NCBI RefSeq assembly: GCF_001593285.1
Contig: NZ_CP012529.1
Coordinates: 744,001 to 808,000 of the forward strand
Reading direction: 5' to 3'
Origin: Psychrobacter sp. P2G3
GTDB taxonomy: Bacteria > Pseudomonadota > Gammaproteobacteria > Pseudomonadales > Moraxellaceae
Length of the DNA stretch: 64,000 bases
Positions 22,638 to 32,089 of this stretch are shown piece after piece. The notes beneath the pieces were generated by a model. That model ran no database searches, was not told the DNA's origin, and saw only the letters and a program-made list of their open reading frames with translations. Made by a program: the position numbers and the translations under genes. The stretch's first letter is position 1, and each line of letters starts with the position of its first letter.

Positions 22638-23957
22638 TTTGAACTTGTGTAGATTAGGTGCTACCATTGCTAGATTATTATCTGAGACGCCAAACCATTT
22701 AGCCAAAGTCGCTGAATACTGATCAATAGATGTCGTAGGTAACCATGCACCTTGACCGACATCAATAGCTGTATTTAGACCAATCTCTGGTGCTTCACCA
22801 TAAAAATCTCTGCCTTTCACTGCGCCACCCATAATAATATGATGACCTCCCCATCCATGCTCTGATCCGTTACCATAGCTGTTAAGAGTTCGACCGAACT
22901 CTGACATAGTGAAAGTGGTGACATTCTGGGAAACGCCTAACTCTTCAGTGGCTTGATAAAAACTTCCTAATGCATCATCAAGTAGACGCATCAACGTACT
23001 ATGTCGCCCAAGTAGATCATTATGCGTATCGAATCCTTTAAGTTTTACAAAGAATATCTGACGTTTGACACCCAGATTATCTCGTGCTTTGATGAGTGAT
23101 GCTACTGTTTTTAACTGTTGCGCCAACGCATTCTCAGCAGGAAATTTAGTTGAAATAGTTTTTGCATTTTGTAAAGCAGATAACATCATTAATTCATTAG
23201 TAGAATTTGCAACTATATTATCATCAGATGAATTGACTAAGTTATTCATTGCTTCTGAAAAAGTCATAGCACCAGATACTGATGACTCTTTTTCAATACC
23301 TCCAGTAATTTTGAGACCATCAGAGGTAACTTTTAATGGATTGGTATTTTCGCCTGTCAGAAATACAGTATCATCATCGGTACTAATACAAGAAAACGCT
23401 CCATGCGAATTTTGTTTTAGTATGGCATCACCAATTTTTCCGCCCCAGCCTTCTCTAAAAGAATCCGATGCGGTGCTTTGCCAATTTTGCTTCTGATTAA
23501 AGTGAGCAAATAAACCTCTAGGTAACGCTACTGATCGATTCTTATACTGATCCAATGAGGTAGGTTGCACTAAAGATCCCACATTTTGTAAGACTGCCAA
23601 TTTTTTTAAGTGAAATAAGCTATTTAAACGTTTAAGATTGGGGTTAAAACCCCATTTTAGACCGCCAGCTAGATCAGTTGCAGGTATTAAAGGTAATAAA
23701 GTGGATCGATCCAAAGCAATATCTTGACGTATCTTACGGTAAGTTGCATAGTTAGATGCGTCGATGGGAATCAAAGTGTTGGCTTGATCATTACCTCCGT
23801 CTAATACAACACAGACCAAGGCTTTATAATCTGAGGCTGTCGTTGCCGCTTTCGCTTCGTTCATAGCCGAGAAATTGATAGCCATAGGAGCAACAACACC
23901 CGCACCCGCTAAATAACTTAAACGCTGTAAAAAGGCTCTTCTTGATAACTCATTCAC
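22608..23957 (-). CDS. DUF1501 protein with twin-arginine signal
   Basis: A 449-residue exported protein of the DUF1501 family (alkaline-phosphatase-like fold, function mostly unknown). The N-terminus MNELSRRAFLQRLSYLAG is a twin-arginine signal with cleavage near NEAKA|AT. Typical features are KALVCVVLDGGNDQANTLIP, KQNWQSTASDSFREGWGGKI, FDTHNDLLGRHSTLM, FTMSEFGRTLNSYGNGSEHG and HHIIMGGAVKG. The start is a GTG with AGGAAAG upstream. DUF1501 genes usually stand next to a DUF1800 gene; none is present here. The next gene upstream is a beta-helix protein. It lies inside the 3.4 kb interval that splits osmC. Confidence 0.88.
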   Translation of the reverse strand: MNELSRRAFLQRLSYLAGAGVVAPMAINFSAMNEAKAATTASDYKALVCVVLDGGNDQANTLIPIDASNYATYRKIRQDIALDRSTLLPLIPATDLAGGLKWGFNPNLKRLNSLFHLKKLAVLQNVGSLVQPTSLDQYKNRSVALPRGLFAHFNQKQNWQSTASDSFREGWGGKIGDAILKQNSHGAFSCISTDDDTVFLTGENTNPLKVTSDGLKITGGIEKESSVSGAMTFSEAMNNLVNSSDDNIVANSTNELMMLSALQNAKTISTKFPAENALAQQLKTVASLIKARDNLGVKRQIFFVKLKGFDTHNDLLGRHSTLMRLLDDALGSFYQATEELGVSQNVTTFTMSEFGRTLNSYGNGSEHGWGGHHIIMGGAVKGRDFYGEAPEIGLNTAIDVGQGAWLPTTSIDQYSATLAKWFGVSDNNLAMVAPNLHKFKNWDLGFMSS

Positions 23958-24033
23958 AATAACTTTCCTATAATCTTTATTACTTTATTGGGTATTAAAC
24001 TATTGACCTGCGATACTACTAATAAAAATATCA

Positions 24034-25533
24034 TCAACTATAATTTTTATTACCTGTTACATTTTGGACAATGACATTGGTCGAAGGATCAGCTTTAAAG
24101 CTTGCAACTTTAATGTTAGTTTTAGTATTAATATTTCTGGCAACACAATCTTCGCCAAGGGTAATTAGCCAGCTAAAAGATATCGTATTATCTAGTTTAA
24201 TATTCTCAAACGTACAGTCTTCAAGTAACTTCTCATACCTTGATGTCATAATGACGCGGTTATTATATGTACCACCCTCAACATTGATACCTCTAAACAC
24301 TTTTTGATCAGATTTTGATTTCAGGCTTATGAAAGGGGCATCTCCATTATGATTACCTTCCTTGATCATAAGACAATTACGAATAGTAATATCAAAGTAA
24401 TTGCGATTATTACGATTGTTATCTTGTATTATGATTCGTCGACCTCCAGACGAGTTGCTAGCATTGATAAACTCAATGTCTTCATATAGTACATTGCCCC
24501 ATTGAAGAGAAGAGGTAGGTGGTTCAATATCAGCAAGGTATAAACCGCCATAGGTTGGTTCAGAGTCATCTCGTCTAGGGTTTGTAGAATAGACATATGT
24601 ATGTTTTTTAAACCGAATGACGCCATTTTTAAGCGTTATGCCTAAGCCTGATGCGATAGTAAGACAGTTTCTGTTAGATGGACCTATTTTGAAATCACTA
24701 GCTTCAAAGTTCATTTCACCATCGCCACGTATATATAAGCTATCGTATATCGCTCCTTCAGACGTAAAGTTACTAAACTTACAATCCTTACCCCATATCC
24801 ACATGCAATAGATAGAGGTGGCCAATGGGCTGTTAGTGTCAGCATGCTTTATAGTTTGACCTCTAAAATGGATGCCTGTCGCTTGAAAGCCATTTCCTTT
24901 TTCACGAACCTCAAGCACTGCCGATCTAGATTTAGCATAAAAGTAGGTTTCACCCGTACCGAACAACCGAATATTGGGCGCTCTAGGTTTTAGCGCTACT
25001 TCATACTTACCATCTGGGAATATAATGTTGGCACCTCCGCGTTTAGCCGCATCCTCAAGCGCTTCTTCAGGCGTATTATAATTATTCTTATAATAGATTG
25101 TATCCTGATTAGGGTCAGGGTATACGCCCTCAAAATTTTGAGGAGGCAGTACTTCGCCATCCTTTACAAACATACGTTTGTGGTGGTAGGCACGGCCACC
25201 ATTCATATTGAGACGCGCATAGTGAGCATCTATAGGGGCAGTAACGGTGATACTTTTAGAATATCTGTCTCTTGCGGATACCCGTTTGATAAAATCTCTG
25301 TTGCTATCGTAATAGGCAATATAAATAAATGTGTCACGACCTCTGCGTTGTTCGCTAGAGATGTTATATTTAGCATTTGGCTCTACTTTAATGAAGTCAG
25401 ATATATCACAACCACGATTACTAACAACTATACCCTCGCTGCTAACCATCTTACCTTCTGTGACCGTATCCAAATTCAACAAATTATCATTGGTGGATTG
25501 ATTCTGGCTAATACTCATAAATATTCCATTCAT
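24034..25533 (-). CDS. Right-handed beta-helix protein with tailspike-like N-terminal domain
   Basis: 499 residues, no signal peptide. Residues about 15-125 resemble the carbohydrate-binding domain found in phage tail fibres and baseplate proteins (SDFIKVEPNAKYNIS, FIYIAYYDSNRDFI, MFVKDGEVLPP). Residues about 145-499 form a pectate-lyase-like parallel beta-helix: TPEEALEDAAKRGGANIIFP, then many short strands such as FQATGIHFRGQTIKH, CKFSNFTSEGAIYDSLYIRG, NRNCLTIASG, LEDCTFENIKLDN. It might bind or cleave a polysaccharide. No phage structural genes are nearby. An in-frame ATG at 25518 (GGA upstream) is an alternative start. Confidence 0.65.
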   Translation of the reverse strand: MNGIFMSISQNQSTNDNLLNLDTVTEGKMVSSEGIVVSNRGCDISDFIKVEPNAKYNISSEQRRGRDTFIYIAYYDSNRDFIKRVSARDRYSKSITVTAPIDAHYARLNMNGGRAYHHKRMFVKDGEVLPPQNFEGVYPDPNQDTIYYKNNYNTPEEALEDAAKRGGANIIFPDGKYEVALKPRAPNIRLFGTGETYFYAKSRSAVLEVREKGNGFQATGIHFRGQTIKHADTNSPLATSIYCMWIWGKDCKFSNFTSEGAIYDSLYIRGDGEMNFEASDFKIGPSNRNCLTIASGLGITLKNGVIRFKKHTYVYSTNPRRDDSEPTYGGLYLADIEPPTSSLQWGNVLYEDIEFINASNSSGGRRIIIQDNNRNNRNYFDITIRNCLMIKEGNHNGDAPFISLKSKSDQKVFRGINVEGGTYNNRVIMTSRYEKLLEDCTFENIKLDNTISFSWLITLGEDCVARNINTKTNIKVASFKADPSTNVIVQNVTGNKNYS

Positions 25534-25813
25534 TTAACTCAAATTGGTTCGAATAGCCGAGTTTGTAGGGCTATAATATAGTTTTGTCTTACATATGTTG
25601 AAGATTCAGTGCTTAATTTTGACTGTAGTATCGGGATTGTGAGTATAGACTAGCTTTCTTTCTATAAAACCCATGACAACCAAGAAATTGTAGCAATCAA
25701 GTTTTGATAACCATACTGATTTGCATAAGTCTTATACTAATGTAAATTAGTGTAATGAGATCATTCTATATAGGCACTGCTACTAGCAGGTATAACAACT
25801 TAAGCTACCTTTG
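25534..25813. other. AT-rich upstream region of the beta-helix gene, ending in the inverted 10-mer
   Basis: No gene seen. The last bases hold AAGCTACCTT (25802-25811), the reverse complement of AAGGTAGCTT at 22403-22412. Confidence 0.6.
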
Positions 25814-25915
25814 AGTGATAACGTGCAAAAAGTATTCCACAATACTGCCCTTGAGTGCTTTTTTCCCAAAAGTATCTATTGTGATATTATTCAAAAAGTG
25901 ACTATTAACTATAAT
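25814..25915 (+). pseudogene. osmC C-terminal fragment, right copy
   Basis: Open codons read SDNVQKVFHNTALECFFPKS, then IYCDIIQKVTIN, matching the intact osmC C-terminus (DDKTQKIFYNTALTCPVAKS, IHPDIIQKVTIN). The Cys-Pro-Val-Ala of the active site is changed to Cys-Phe-Phe-Pro. It continues the fragment that ends at 22402. Confidence 0.88.
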
Positions 25916-25928
25916 AATGGTGATTGAT

Positions 25929-26393
25929 ATGACTACTAAAACTTTACTCATCGTCGCGCATGCGCCGTCTACTAATACCGAAAAATTAGCACAAGCTGCA
26001 TACGAAGGTGCTAATCATCCTGATATAGATATTAATGTTATCCTAAAATCGCCACAGGATACCCAGCCTGAAGATGTGTTGGCAGCAGATGCATTATTAT
26101 TAGGAACGACTGAGAATCTAGCTTATATGGCAGGGCTGACCAAAGACTTCTTTGATCGCTGTTATTACCCTGTACTAGAAGAAAAGCAAGGCATGCCATT
26201 TGCGTTATATATTCGAGCTGGACAGGATGGTACGGGTACCAAGCTTGCTATGAAGACGATTACCACTGGACTGCGTTGGGAATGGATTCAAGAGGCGCTA
26301 ATCTTAAAAGGTGATTGGCAAGAAGGCTTCACTGAGCAAGTAGAAGAGCTGGCGATGACGCTTGCAGCTGGAGTAGAAGCGGGTATTTATTAG
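25929..26393 (+). CDS. Flavodoxin-like NAD(P)H-dependent oxidoreductase
   Basis: A 154-residue flavodoxin-fold protein. The FMN phosphate loop is HAPSTNTEKLAQAA (residues about 11-24), then ADALLLGTTENLAYMAG and the strand MPFALYIRAGQDGTG. The product would bind FMN and act as a small reductase. I start at 25929 because the broken twin at 18782 shares the same upstream GGTGATTGAT; the ATG at 25917 would lie in the osmC relic. It is the intact partner of the decayed osmC in front of it. Confidence 0.85.
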   Translation: MTTKTLLIVAHAPSTNTEKLAQAAYEGANHPDIDINVILKSPQDTQPEDVLAADALLLGTTENLAYMAGLTKDFFDRCYYPVLEEKQGMPFALYIRAGQDGTGTKLAMKTITTGLRWEWIQEALILKGDWQEGFTEQVEELAMTLAAGVEAGIY

Positions 26394-26478
26394 TTTTAAA
26401 GCGTTTAGCTACTATTTGTGAATGTTCAATACGCCCTAATATCGTGATATCAATAGTATAAAAATTAGGATGTTAATA

Positions 26479-27126
26479 ATGAATAATAATATTAATACTG
26501 ATTCTATGTCTGCTGCTGTACTGCCATTCTCTCGAGCTTGTGAGAATAACAAGCAGCCTATATTAGCTATTTTGCAAAAAGAGTTAAAAGACTCTCTGCA
26601 TGTGCTAGAGATTGGCTCAGGGACTGGTCAACATAGTATTTATTTTGCCCCAAGATTAGCGCACTTAACATGGCAGACCAGTGATGTTGTCAACAATCAT
26701 GCAAGTATTAATGCTTGGCACACCGAACATCCTGCGGCTAACTTATATGCACCTCTTGCTTTTAATTTAGCTCATGACTCAGTGCCAGTTAACCATAATA
26801 TTGATACGCCTTACGATGCAGTATTTACTGCCAACACCCTGCATATCATTGCTTGGTCTTTAGTTGAGCAGTTGTTTGCTTTGGTCGGAGATATACTACC
26901 TGTACACGGAAAGCTGATTGTATATGGACCATTCAACGAAAATGGACACTACACCAGTGTCAGTAATCAGCAGTTTGATATCAGCCTACGGCAGCGTGAT
27001 GCACAGAGCGGCATTCGCAATTTGGAAGACATAACAGATTTAGCAGAACAACATCATTTAACGTTAAGTGAGAAGTATGCGATGCCTGCGAATAATCAGC
27101 TATTGGTCTTTCAGAAAACAAGCTAA
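26479..27126 (+). CDS. DUF938 SAM-dependent methyltransferase
   Basis: About 215 residues of the DUF938 class I methyltransferase family. LHVLEIGSGTGQHSIYFA is the SAM-binding motif I, LTWQTSDV the acidic motif II, and YDAVFTANTLHIIAW the post-motif region; YGPFNENGHYTS is typical of the family. I prefer the ATG at 26479, with AGGA eight bases upstream, to the ATG at 26470. The substrate is unknown. Confidence 0.87.
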   Translation: MNNNINTDSMSAAVLPFSRACENNKQPILAILQKELKDSLHVLEIGSGTGQHSIYFAPRLAHLTWQTSDVVNNHASINAWHTEHPAANLYAPLAFNLAHDSVPVNHNIDTPYDAVFTANTLHIIAWSLVEQLFALVGDILPVHGKLIVYGPFNENGHYTSVSNQQFDISLRQRDAQSGIRNLEDITDLAEQHHLTLSEKYAMPANNQLLVFQKTS

Positions 27127-27175
27127 GACAAGGGTTGTATAGGAAGTTATGTTGCACCTGAAAAGTTGAAAAGGC

Positions 27176-27207
27176 ATCAAGATAAAATCACTTAATTCTA
27201 TCTTGAT
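27176..27207. terminator. Hairpin between convergent genes
   Basis: ATCAAGATA and TATCTTGAT form a 9-bp stem between the methyltransferase and the convergent hydrolase gene. There is no good T run, so this is weak. Confidence 0.35.
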
Positions 27208-27259
27208 ACTCTACATATGATAGATATCTTGTTGATTGGACTAACACAATTTATTCTAA

Positions 27260-28159
27260 TTATTTATATTCTTCTGCTAAAAAATCCAAATAACGCTTCC
27301 AAGAGCGTTCATCGGCACGTTTATCATATCTATCACTCCCGAATACACTAAAGGCATGTGGCGCACCACTATAAGTTACCATCTCATGTGGTACCTTAGC
27401 AGTCTCTAACGTCTTACCCAAAGTAGCAAAGCTCTCAAGGGATACAGATTCATCAGCAGAGCCGTGGAAAACTAAGATTTCTCCAGTGGTATTGTCATAA
27501 CTTTGACCCGTTGGAATATCAAAAGCACCATGGAATGGTACAAACGCTTTTTGCGGGAAGCCTGAGCGTGCTAGCTCTAAAGCAACCGTACCGCCAAAAC
27601 AATACCCCATTGTAGTGCCTTTACGCACATCATTACCTTGTAGTCGTCCGGCATTCAGTGCACCTTGTAGCAAGCGGCGCATCTTGCTACGATCGTCATA
27701 TAATGCTCCGGTTAAGCGTTTGTTTTCTTCAATAGAAGTAGGGTGAATGCCTTGCCCAAACATGTCTGCTGCCAATACGTTATAGCCTTCAGTTGCTAAC
27801 ATATCAGCGCGTTTACGCTCATAGTCTGTCAACCCATCCCAATCATGAATGAGTAAAATAAAAGGCGCATTAGGTTTATCGGCTTTAGCGTAATAACCTT
27901 CATATACTTGGTCATCAACCTTATAGGTAACGTTTTTGGTAGTAATGGCTGCAGCTGTTTGGCTAAAAGTGAGCGCCATCAAACCTAATGAAGTTCCCAG
28001 CATTAATGAGCGATAGAGGCTCTTAGAAGAAGAGTCAGATGTGGTTGATGATGTTGGTAACGGTGACATAATAGGTAGCCTCATAATTTGATAAGAGAGA
28101 GATAAATATGTGGCTAAGAATAATGTCCATTTATTTATCATCGGTGTGTAATCCTTCAT
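27260..28159 (-). CDS. Dienelactone hydrolase-family protein, exported
   Basis: An alpha/beta hydrolase of the dienelactone hydrolase type. LLIHDWDGLTDYERKRADML is the oxyanion region, TMGYCFGGTVALELA holds the nucleophilic Cys, HGSADESV the Asp, and SGAPHAFSV the His. A hydrophobic segment LMLGTSLGLMALTFSQTAAA at about 52-71 is a likely signal peptide, so the true start may be one of the internal Met codons (MRLPIMSPLP), because about 50 residues before a signal peptide would be unusual. The family cleaves lactone or ester bonds; the real substrate is unknown. It is divergent from katE. Confidence 0.85.
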   Translation of the reverse strand: MKDYTPMINKWTLFLATYLSLSYQIMRLPIMSPLPTSSTTSDSSSKSLYRSLMLGTSLGLMALTFSQTAAAITTKNVTYKVDDQVYEGYYAKADKPNAPFILLIHDWDGLTDYERKRADMLATEGYNVLAADMFGQGIHPTSIEENKRLTGALYDDRSKMRRLLQGALNAGRLQGNDVRKGTTMGYCFGGTVALELARSGFPQKAFVPFHGAFDIPTGQSYDNTTGEILVFHGSADESVSLESFATLGKTLETAKVPHEMVTYSGAPHAFSVFGSDRYDKRADERSWKRYLDFLAEEYK

Positions 28160-28476
28160 AAAATCATACCTTAAAGAAGATCTACATTACAAGAATCGAT
28201 TTCTAAGACGTAGGCTAAAGAAATAAGGTCTTTCTATTTAAAATGCATAAACTTTAACTAAATATCAACAAGGTTCACTATATACACCACTTAGTTTTTG
28301 GGTAATATAACTCGTAAGCCTATTATTTATTTATCTTTTTGATAATCGGCAGTGCTAAAACACAGATAACTAATAGACATATGAAGTCATCATTATCTCC
28401 AAGGATACTAAACCTGTGTAAGCACTTTATTAATGATCTCAAAAGAGGTCATTTTACTCATTAGCTAGGATATATT
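28160..28476. other. Divergent intergenic region before katE
   Basis: 317 bp, AT-rich, holding the promoters for katE and the divergent hydrolase. I see no reliable -35/-10 pair or known operator. Confidence 0.4.
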
Positions 28477-30564
28477 ATGAATAAGAATCTAGATTATACC
28501 GACCCCGCTAAGAATATGAATACTGAACGTGGTAACGGGGGTGAGACTCATCAGCGCGCAGGTGATGACACTAAAGTTTTAACGACCCAGCAGGGCGTCG
28601 CTATTTCTGATAACCAAAATTCTCTAAAAGCAGGCGCTCGCGGGCCGACTCTATTAGAAGATTTTGTACTGCGTGAAAAGATTCATCATTTTGACCATGA
28701 GCGTATTCCTGAGCGTATTGTCCATGCGCGCGGTAGTGCAGCGCACGGTTATTTTGAACTAACAGAGTCATTAGAAGAATATACTACGGCGAAAATCTTA
28801 ACTGAAACAGGCAAGCAGACGCCATTATTTACACGTTTTTCTACGGTTGCTGGTAATAAAGGTTCAAAAGATACACCACGTGATGTACGTGGTTTTGCAG
28901 TGAAAATCTATACCGAAGAAGGTAATTGGGACATCGTTGGTAACAATATGCCAATCTTCTTTATTCAAGATGCGATGAAGTTTCCAGATCTTATCCATGC
29001 CGTAAAACCAGAGCCTGATCGTGGCTTCCCGCAAGCGGCATCTGCCCATGATACGTTTTGGGACTTTGTGTCGTTAAGTCCTGAGACTATGCATAATCTA
29101 ATTTGGCTGATGAGTGATCGTGCTTTACCGCGTAGCTTACGCATGATGGAAGGCTTTGGCATTCATAGCTATCGTTTGATTAACAAAGATGGTAAGAGTA
29201 CCTTTGTGCGTTTTCATTGGAAGCCAGTACTTGGTGTACAGTCGACCACGTGGGATGAAGCAGTGAAAATTTCAGGTGCTGATCCTGATTATCATCGTCG
29301 TGATCTGTTTGAATCAATTAATAACGGCGACTATCCTGAGTGGGAGTTTGGTGTACAGCTATTTACCGAAGAAGAAGCCAATGAATTCCCATTTGACCAT
29401 TTAGATGCTACCAAGCTGATTCCAGAAGAAATGGTGCCAGTTAAGGTAGTGGGTAAAATGGTACTTAATCGTTATCCGGATAATTTCTTTGCGGAAACGG
29501 AGCAAGTCGCATTCTGTCCATCACACTTGCCGCCTGGTATCGATTTTAGTAATGACCCATTATTACAAGGTCGTCTATTTAGTTATTTAGATACCCAGCT
29601 CTCACGGTTAGGCTCGCCAAACTTTGCACAAATTCCAATCAATGCGCCAAAATGTCCGTTTGCAAATAATCAGCAAGACGGTCATATGCAAATGCAAGTA
29701 CCTAAAACTCGCGTCCTTTATGAACCTCAGAGTTTAGATCCAACCAGACCGCGTGAAAGCGTTAAGCGTGGTTTTGAATCATTCCATGAGCAGTTAGATG
29801 ATGGCGTGAAAGGTCGCGTACGTGCGGAGAGCTTTGCGGATCATTATAGTCAACCGCGTATGTTCTATCGCAGTCAAACGCCAGCTGAGCAAGCACATAT
29901 TGCTTCTGCTTACGCGTTTGAGCTTGGTAAGGTAGATACGGCGCATGTACGTACTCGTACGCTTAGTCATCTCATTCATATCGATGAAGACTTGGCAAAT
30001 CGTGTGGCAAAAGCGCTTGGTATGGAATTGCCAGAACCAGCCGACGCAGCAGCACCAGTACAAGATATGGCAACTTCTGACGCAGTACAAACGATTGGTC
30101 TTACTCCTAAGAGTTTGAAAGGACGTCTGATTGGTATCTTGGTCGCTGATGGCTCCAAACATAGCGAAATCAAAAAGTTTGAAGATGCGGCAAAAGAGCA
30201 GGGCGCTAGCGTAAAAATCGTTGCGCCCAACAAAGAAGTTGTGTTGGATGACGATACACGCATACAAGCTGACGAGCGTCTCGCTGGCGGTCCTTCAGTG
30301 ATGTTTGATGCAGTGGTTAGTATCATTATGCCTGATCAAGCTAAAAAGCTTGCCAAAGACAGCTCAGCATTAGATTGGTTCAATGACGCTTATGGGCATT
30401 GCAAAGCGATTGCTTATTGCGGGGCGACCGATGAATTTATCTTAAGTAAGCTACCTATCGAAAAAGATAGCTTTGTCACGCCATTGGCTGAGTTAGATAC
30501 CTTTATCGAAAATGCCAAATCACGTCTGTGGGAACGTGAGCCCAAGGTTCGTGATCTTGCCTAG
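28477..30564 (+). CDS. katE: Catalase HPII (large-subunit clade 2)
   Basis: A 695-residue monofunctional haem catalase that splits hydrogen peroxide. The active site is seen in [15 protein letters not shown] (distal His), [20 protein letters not shown] (Asn) and [19 protein letters not shown] (haem-ligand Tyr). The C-terminal 150 residues (from [14 protein letters not shown]) form the flavodoxin/DJ-1-like domain that marks the large-subunit type. The ribosome binding site is TAGGAT. It stands alone with its own terminator. Confidence 0.96.
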   Translation: MNKNLDYTDPAKNMNTERGNGGETHQRAGDDTKVLTTQQGVAISDNQNSLKAGARGPTLLEDFVLREKIHHFDHERIPERIVHARGSAAHGYFELTESLEEYTTAKILTETGKQTPLFTRFSTVAGNKGSKDTPRDVRGFAVKIYTEEGNWDIVGNNMPIFFIQDAMKFPDLIHAVKPEPDRGFPQAASAHDTFWDFVSLSPETMHNLIWLMSDRALPRSLRMMEGFGIHSYRLINKDGKSTFVRFHWKPVLGVQSTTWDEAVKISGADPDYHRRDLFESINNGDYPEWEFGVQLFTEEEANEFPFDHLDATKLIPEEMVPVKVVGKMVLNRYPDNFFAETEQVAFCPSHLPPGIDFSNDPLLQGRLFSYLDTQLSRLGSPNFAQIPINAPKCPFANNQQDGHMQMQVPKTRVLYEPQSLDPTRPRESVKRGFESFHEQLDDGVKGRVRAESFADHYSQPRMFYRSQTPAEQAHIASAYAFELGKVDTAHVRTRTLSHLIHIDEDLANRVAKALGMELPEPADAAAPVQDMATSDAVQTIGLTPKSLKGRLIGILVADGSKHSEIKKFEDAAKEQGASVKIVAPNKEVVLDDDTRIQADERLAGGPSVMFDAVVSIIMPDQAKKLAKDSSALDWFNDAYGHCKAIAYCGATDEFILSKLPIEKDSFVTPLAELDTFIENAKSRLWEREPKVRDLA

Positions 30565-30649
30565 TTAAATCAGTAAAGGCTAGCTTAGCAAAGATCAATT
30601 TTGTTTAAACAACGCTAACTGCAATTTCAATTATTAAATGCTTTATCTT

Positions 30650-30678
30650 AAACTCAGCCTATGTGCTGAGTTTTTGCT
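30650..30678 (+). terminator. Terminator after katE
   Basis: AAACTCAGC and GCTGAGTTT form a 9-bp stem with a 6-base loop, followed by TTTGC. Confidence 0.85.
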
Positions 30679-30856
30679 TTTCTGATGACAAATTTATAAG
30701 TTTTTTGTTCAAGCGTTATTCAAGATTAACTATTTATAGTCACAAGCGTTCACTCAAAGTCATTTATTTAAAAATGACGAACGCTATACTAAAGATTATT
30801 GCTTACACTGAAAGGAAGCCTCACAACAAGAATGATTAACGAGGCAGGGAATATAA

Positions 30857-31645
30857 ATGAGTTTATGTGAAATTGTACGCTTAGATGGATATATTCAAAG
30901 TACGTATCTTGCGATATATCCATCTAAAATTATGCTATTAGATGGTGGCTGCCGCCCTGATATAGCGATGGTGTTAGACTATATTAGAGCGACTTTGCAG
31001 CGCCCGATAACGGATTTGAAAGTAGTGATAGTCACTCACATGCATCCAGATCATGCCGGCGGGGCACACAAATTCAGAGAAGCGACAGGCTGTGTTATTG
31101 TATCTGCGGATAAGAATAGCCAGTGGTATAGCGGTATCGGTGGGCGAACCATGCATTTTGTAGATATGGGTCTGGCTAATTATGTGGCGAGACGTCAAGG
31201 GCGCTCACCTAAAAACTTGTATTATCCAGCGCACCTTAAGCCTGATATTGTCGTTAAAGATGGAGATTGTGTGCCGGGGTTTGATGAATGGCAAGTCCTA
31301 GAGACGCCAGGCCATACAGATCGTGATTTATCTTTGTTCCATGTGCCGAGTCGGCAAGTATATACGGCTGATTTGATTATTAAGCTACGTCATAAATTCG
31401 TTGCACCTTTTCCTATTTATGATCCTAAAGTTTATATCCAGTCATTACAAAGAATAAAAGATTTAAAGCCATCAGTAGTCATGATGGCGCATGGACGTGA
31501 GTTAGCTATAGATGAAGCGACTTTTGATATGTTAATAAAGCAAGCGCCTAAGCACCCACGTACGATTAAAGATACTATCAAGCATAAACTGCTGTGGCGA
31601 AAAGATGCTGACTTTAGTATTTTTAAAGGTAACCGTAAGAAATAA
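30857..31645 (+). CDS. MBL-fold metallo-hydrolase
   Basis: A 262-residue metallo-beta-lactamase-fold hydrolase. The metal motif THMHPDHAGGAH (HxHxDH) lies near residue 62, VLETPGHTDRDLSLF gives the next His, TADLII the Asp, and MMAHGRE the last His. Such proteins hydrolyse thioesters, lactones or similar; nothing around it narrows this. It is followed by a bidirectional terminator shared with the tRNA-Lys genes. Confidence 0.87.
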   Translation: MSLCEIVRLDGYIQSTYLAIYPSKIMLLDGGCRPDIAMVLDYIRATLQRPITDLKVVIVTHMHPDHAGGAHKFREATGCVIVSADKNSQWYSGIGGRTMHFVDMGLANYVARRQGRSPKNLYYPAHLKPDIVVKDGDCVPGFDEWQVLETPGHTDRDLSLFHVPSRQVYTADLIIKLRHKFVAPFPIYDPKVYIQSLQRIKDLKPSVVMMAHGRELAIDEATFDMLIKQAPKHPRTIKDTIKHKLLWRKDADFSIFKGNRKK

Positions 31646-31664
31646 AGAAAAGCTTCAGACGAAA

Positions 31665-31703
31665 AAAAGCCCAGTCACTATATCGTATAGTGACTGGGCT
31701 TTT
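31665..31703. terminator. Bidirectional terminator (MBL gene / tRNA-Lys)
   Basis: AAAGCCCAGTCACTATA and TATAGTGACTGGGCTTT pair perfectly with a 3-base loop; A and T runs on both sides. Confidence 0.92.
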
Positions 31704-31710
31704 AGGAATA

Positions 31711-31786
31711 TGGTGGGCCGTCCGCGATTCGAACGCGGGACCAATTGATTAAAAGTCAACTGCTCTACCAACTGAGCTAACGGCCC
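31711..31786 (-). tRNA. tRNA-Lys (TTT), copy 1
   Basis: A 76-nt tRNA with encoded CCA. On the minus strand it begins GGGCCGTTAGCTCAG, has anticodon TTT in the loop CTTTTAA and ends ACGGCCCACCA. Confidence 0.97.
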
Positions 31787-32013
31787 TGAGAAGCGTATAA
31801 AAAAAGCACTGCTTTTTTAGCTTCGCAAGAGAAAATCCTTTAAATAGGATTATCTAATACTTATGCATATAATCAATATATCTGATTGTATGCAAGAATA
31901 ATTTCCTTAAAGGGAAATTATATAAAACTTGAAACATAAATAAGGTCTTTCAAACTAACTTATTAAACAACTACCGGATAGGGCAGAACGCTTAATAAGG
32001 ATCAAACTAAAAA

Positions 32014-32089
32014 TGGTGGGCCGTCCGCGATTCGAACGCGGGACCAATTGATTAAAAGTCAACTGCTCTACCAACTGAGCTAACGGCCC
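32014..32089 (-). tRNA. tRNA-Lys (TTT), copy 2
   Basis: Identical in sequence to copy 1 and 303 bp away. It is upstream of copy 1 in the direction of transcription. Confidence 0.97.

Noticed and set aside
24034..25533. Prophage remnant at the beta-helix gene
   Set aside because: No capsid, tail, integrase or lysis genes are near; only the domain style is phage-like.
29794..30267. 157-codon minus-strand frame inside katE
   Set aside because: Shadow of a clear catalase gene; no family features of its own.
31787..31850. A6GC/GCT6 hairpin beside each tRNA-Lys as a terminator
   Set aside because: Only two G-C pairs in the stem; too weak to call. The strong hairpin at 31665-31703 ends the transcript.
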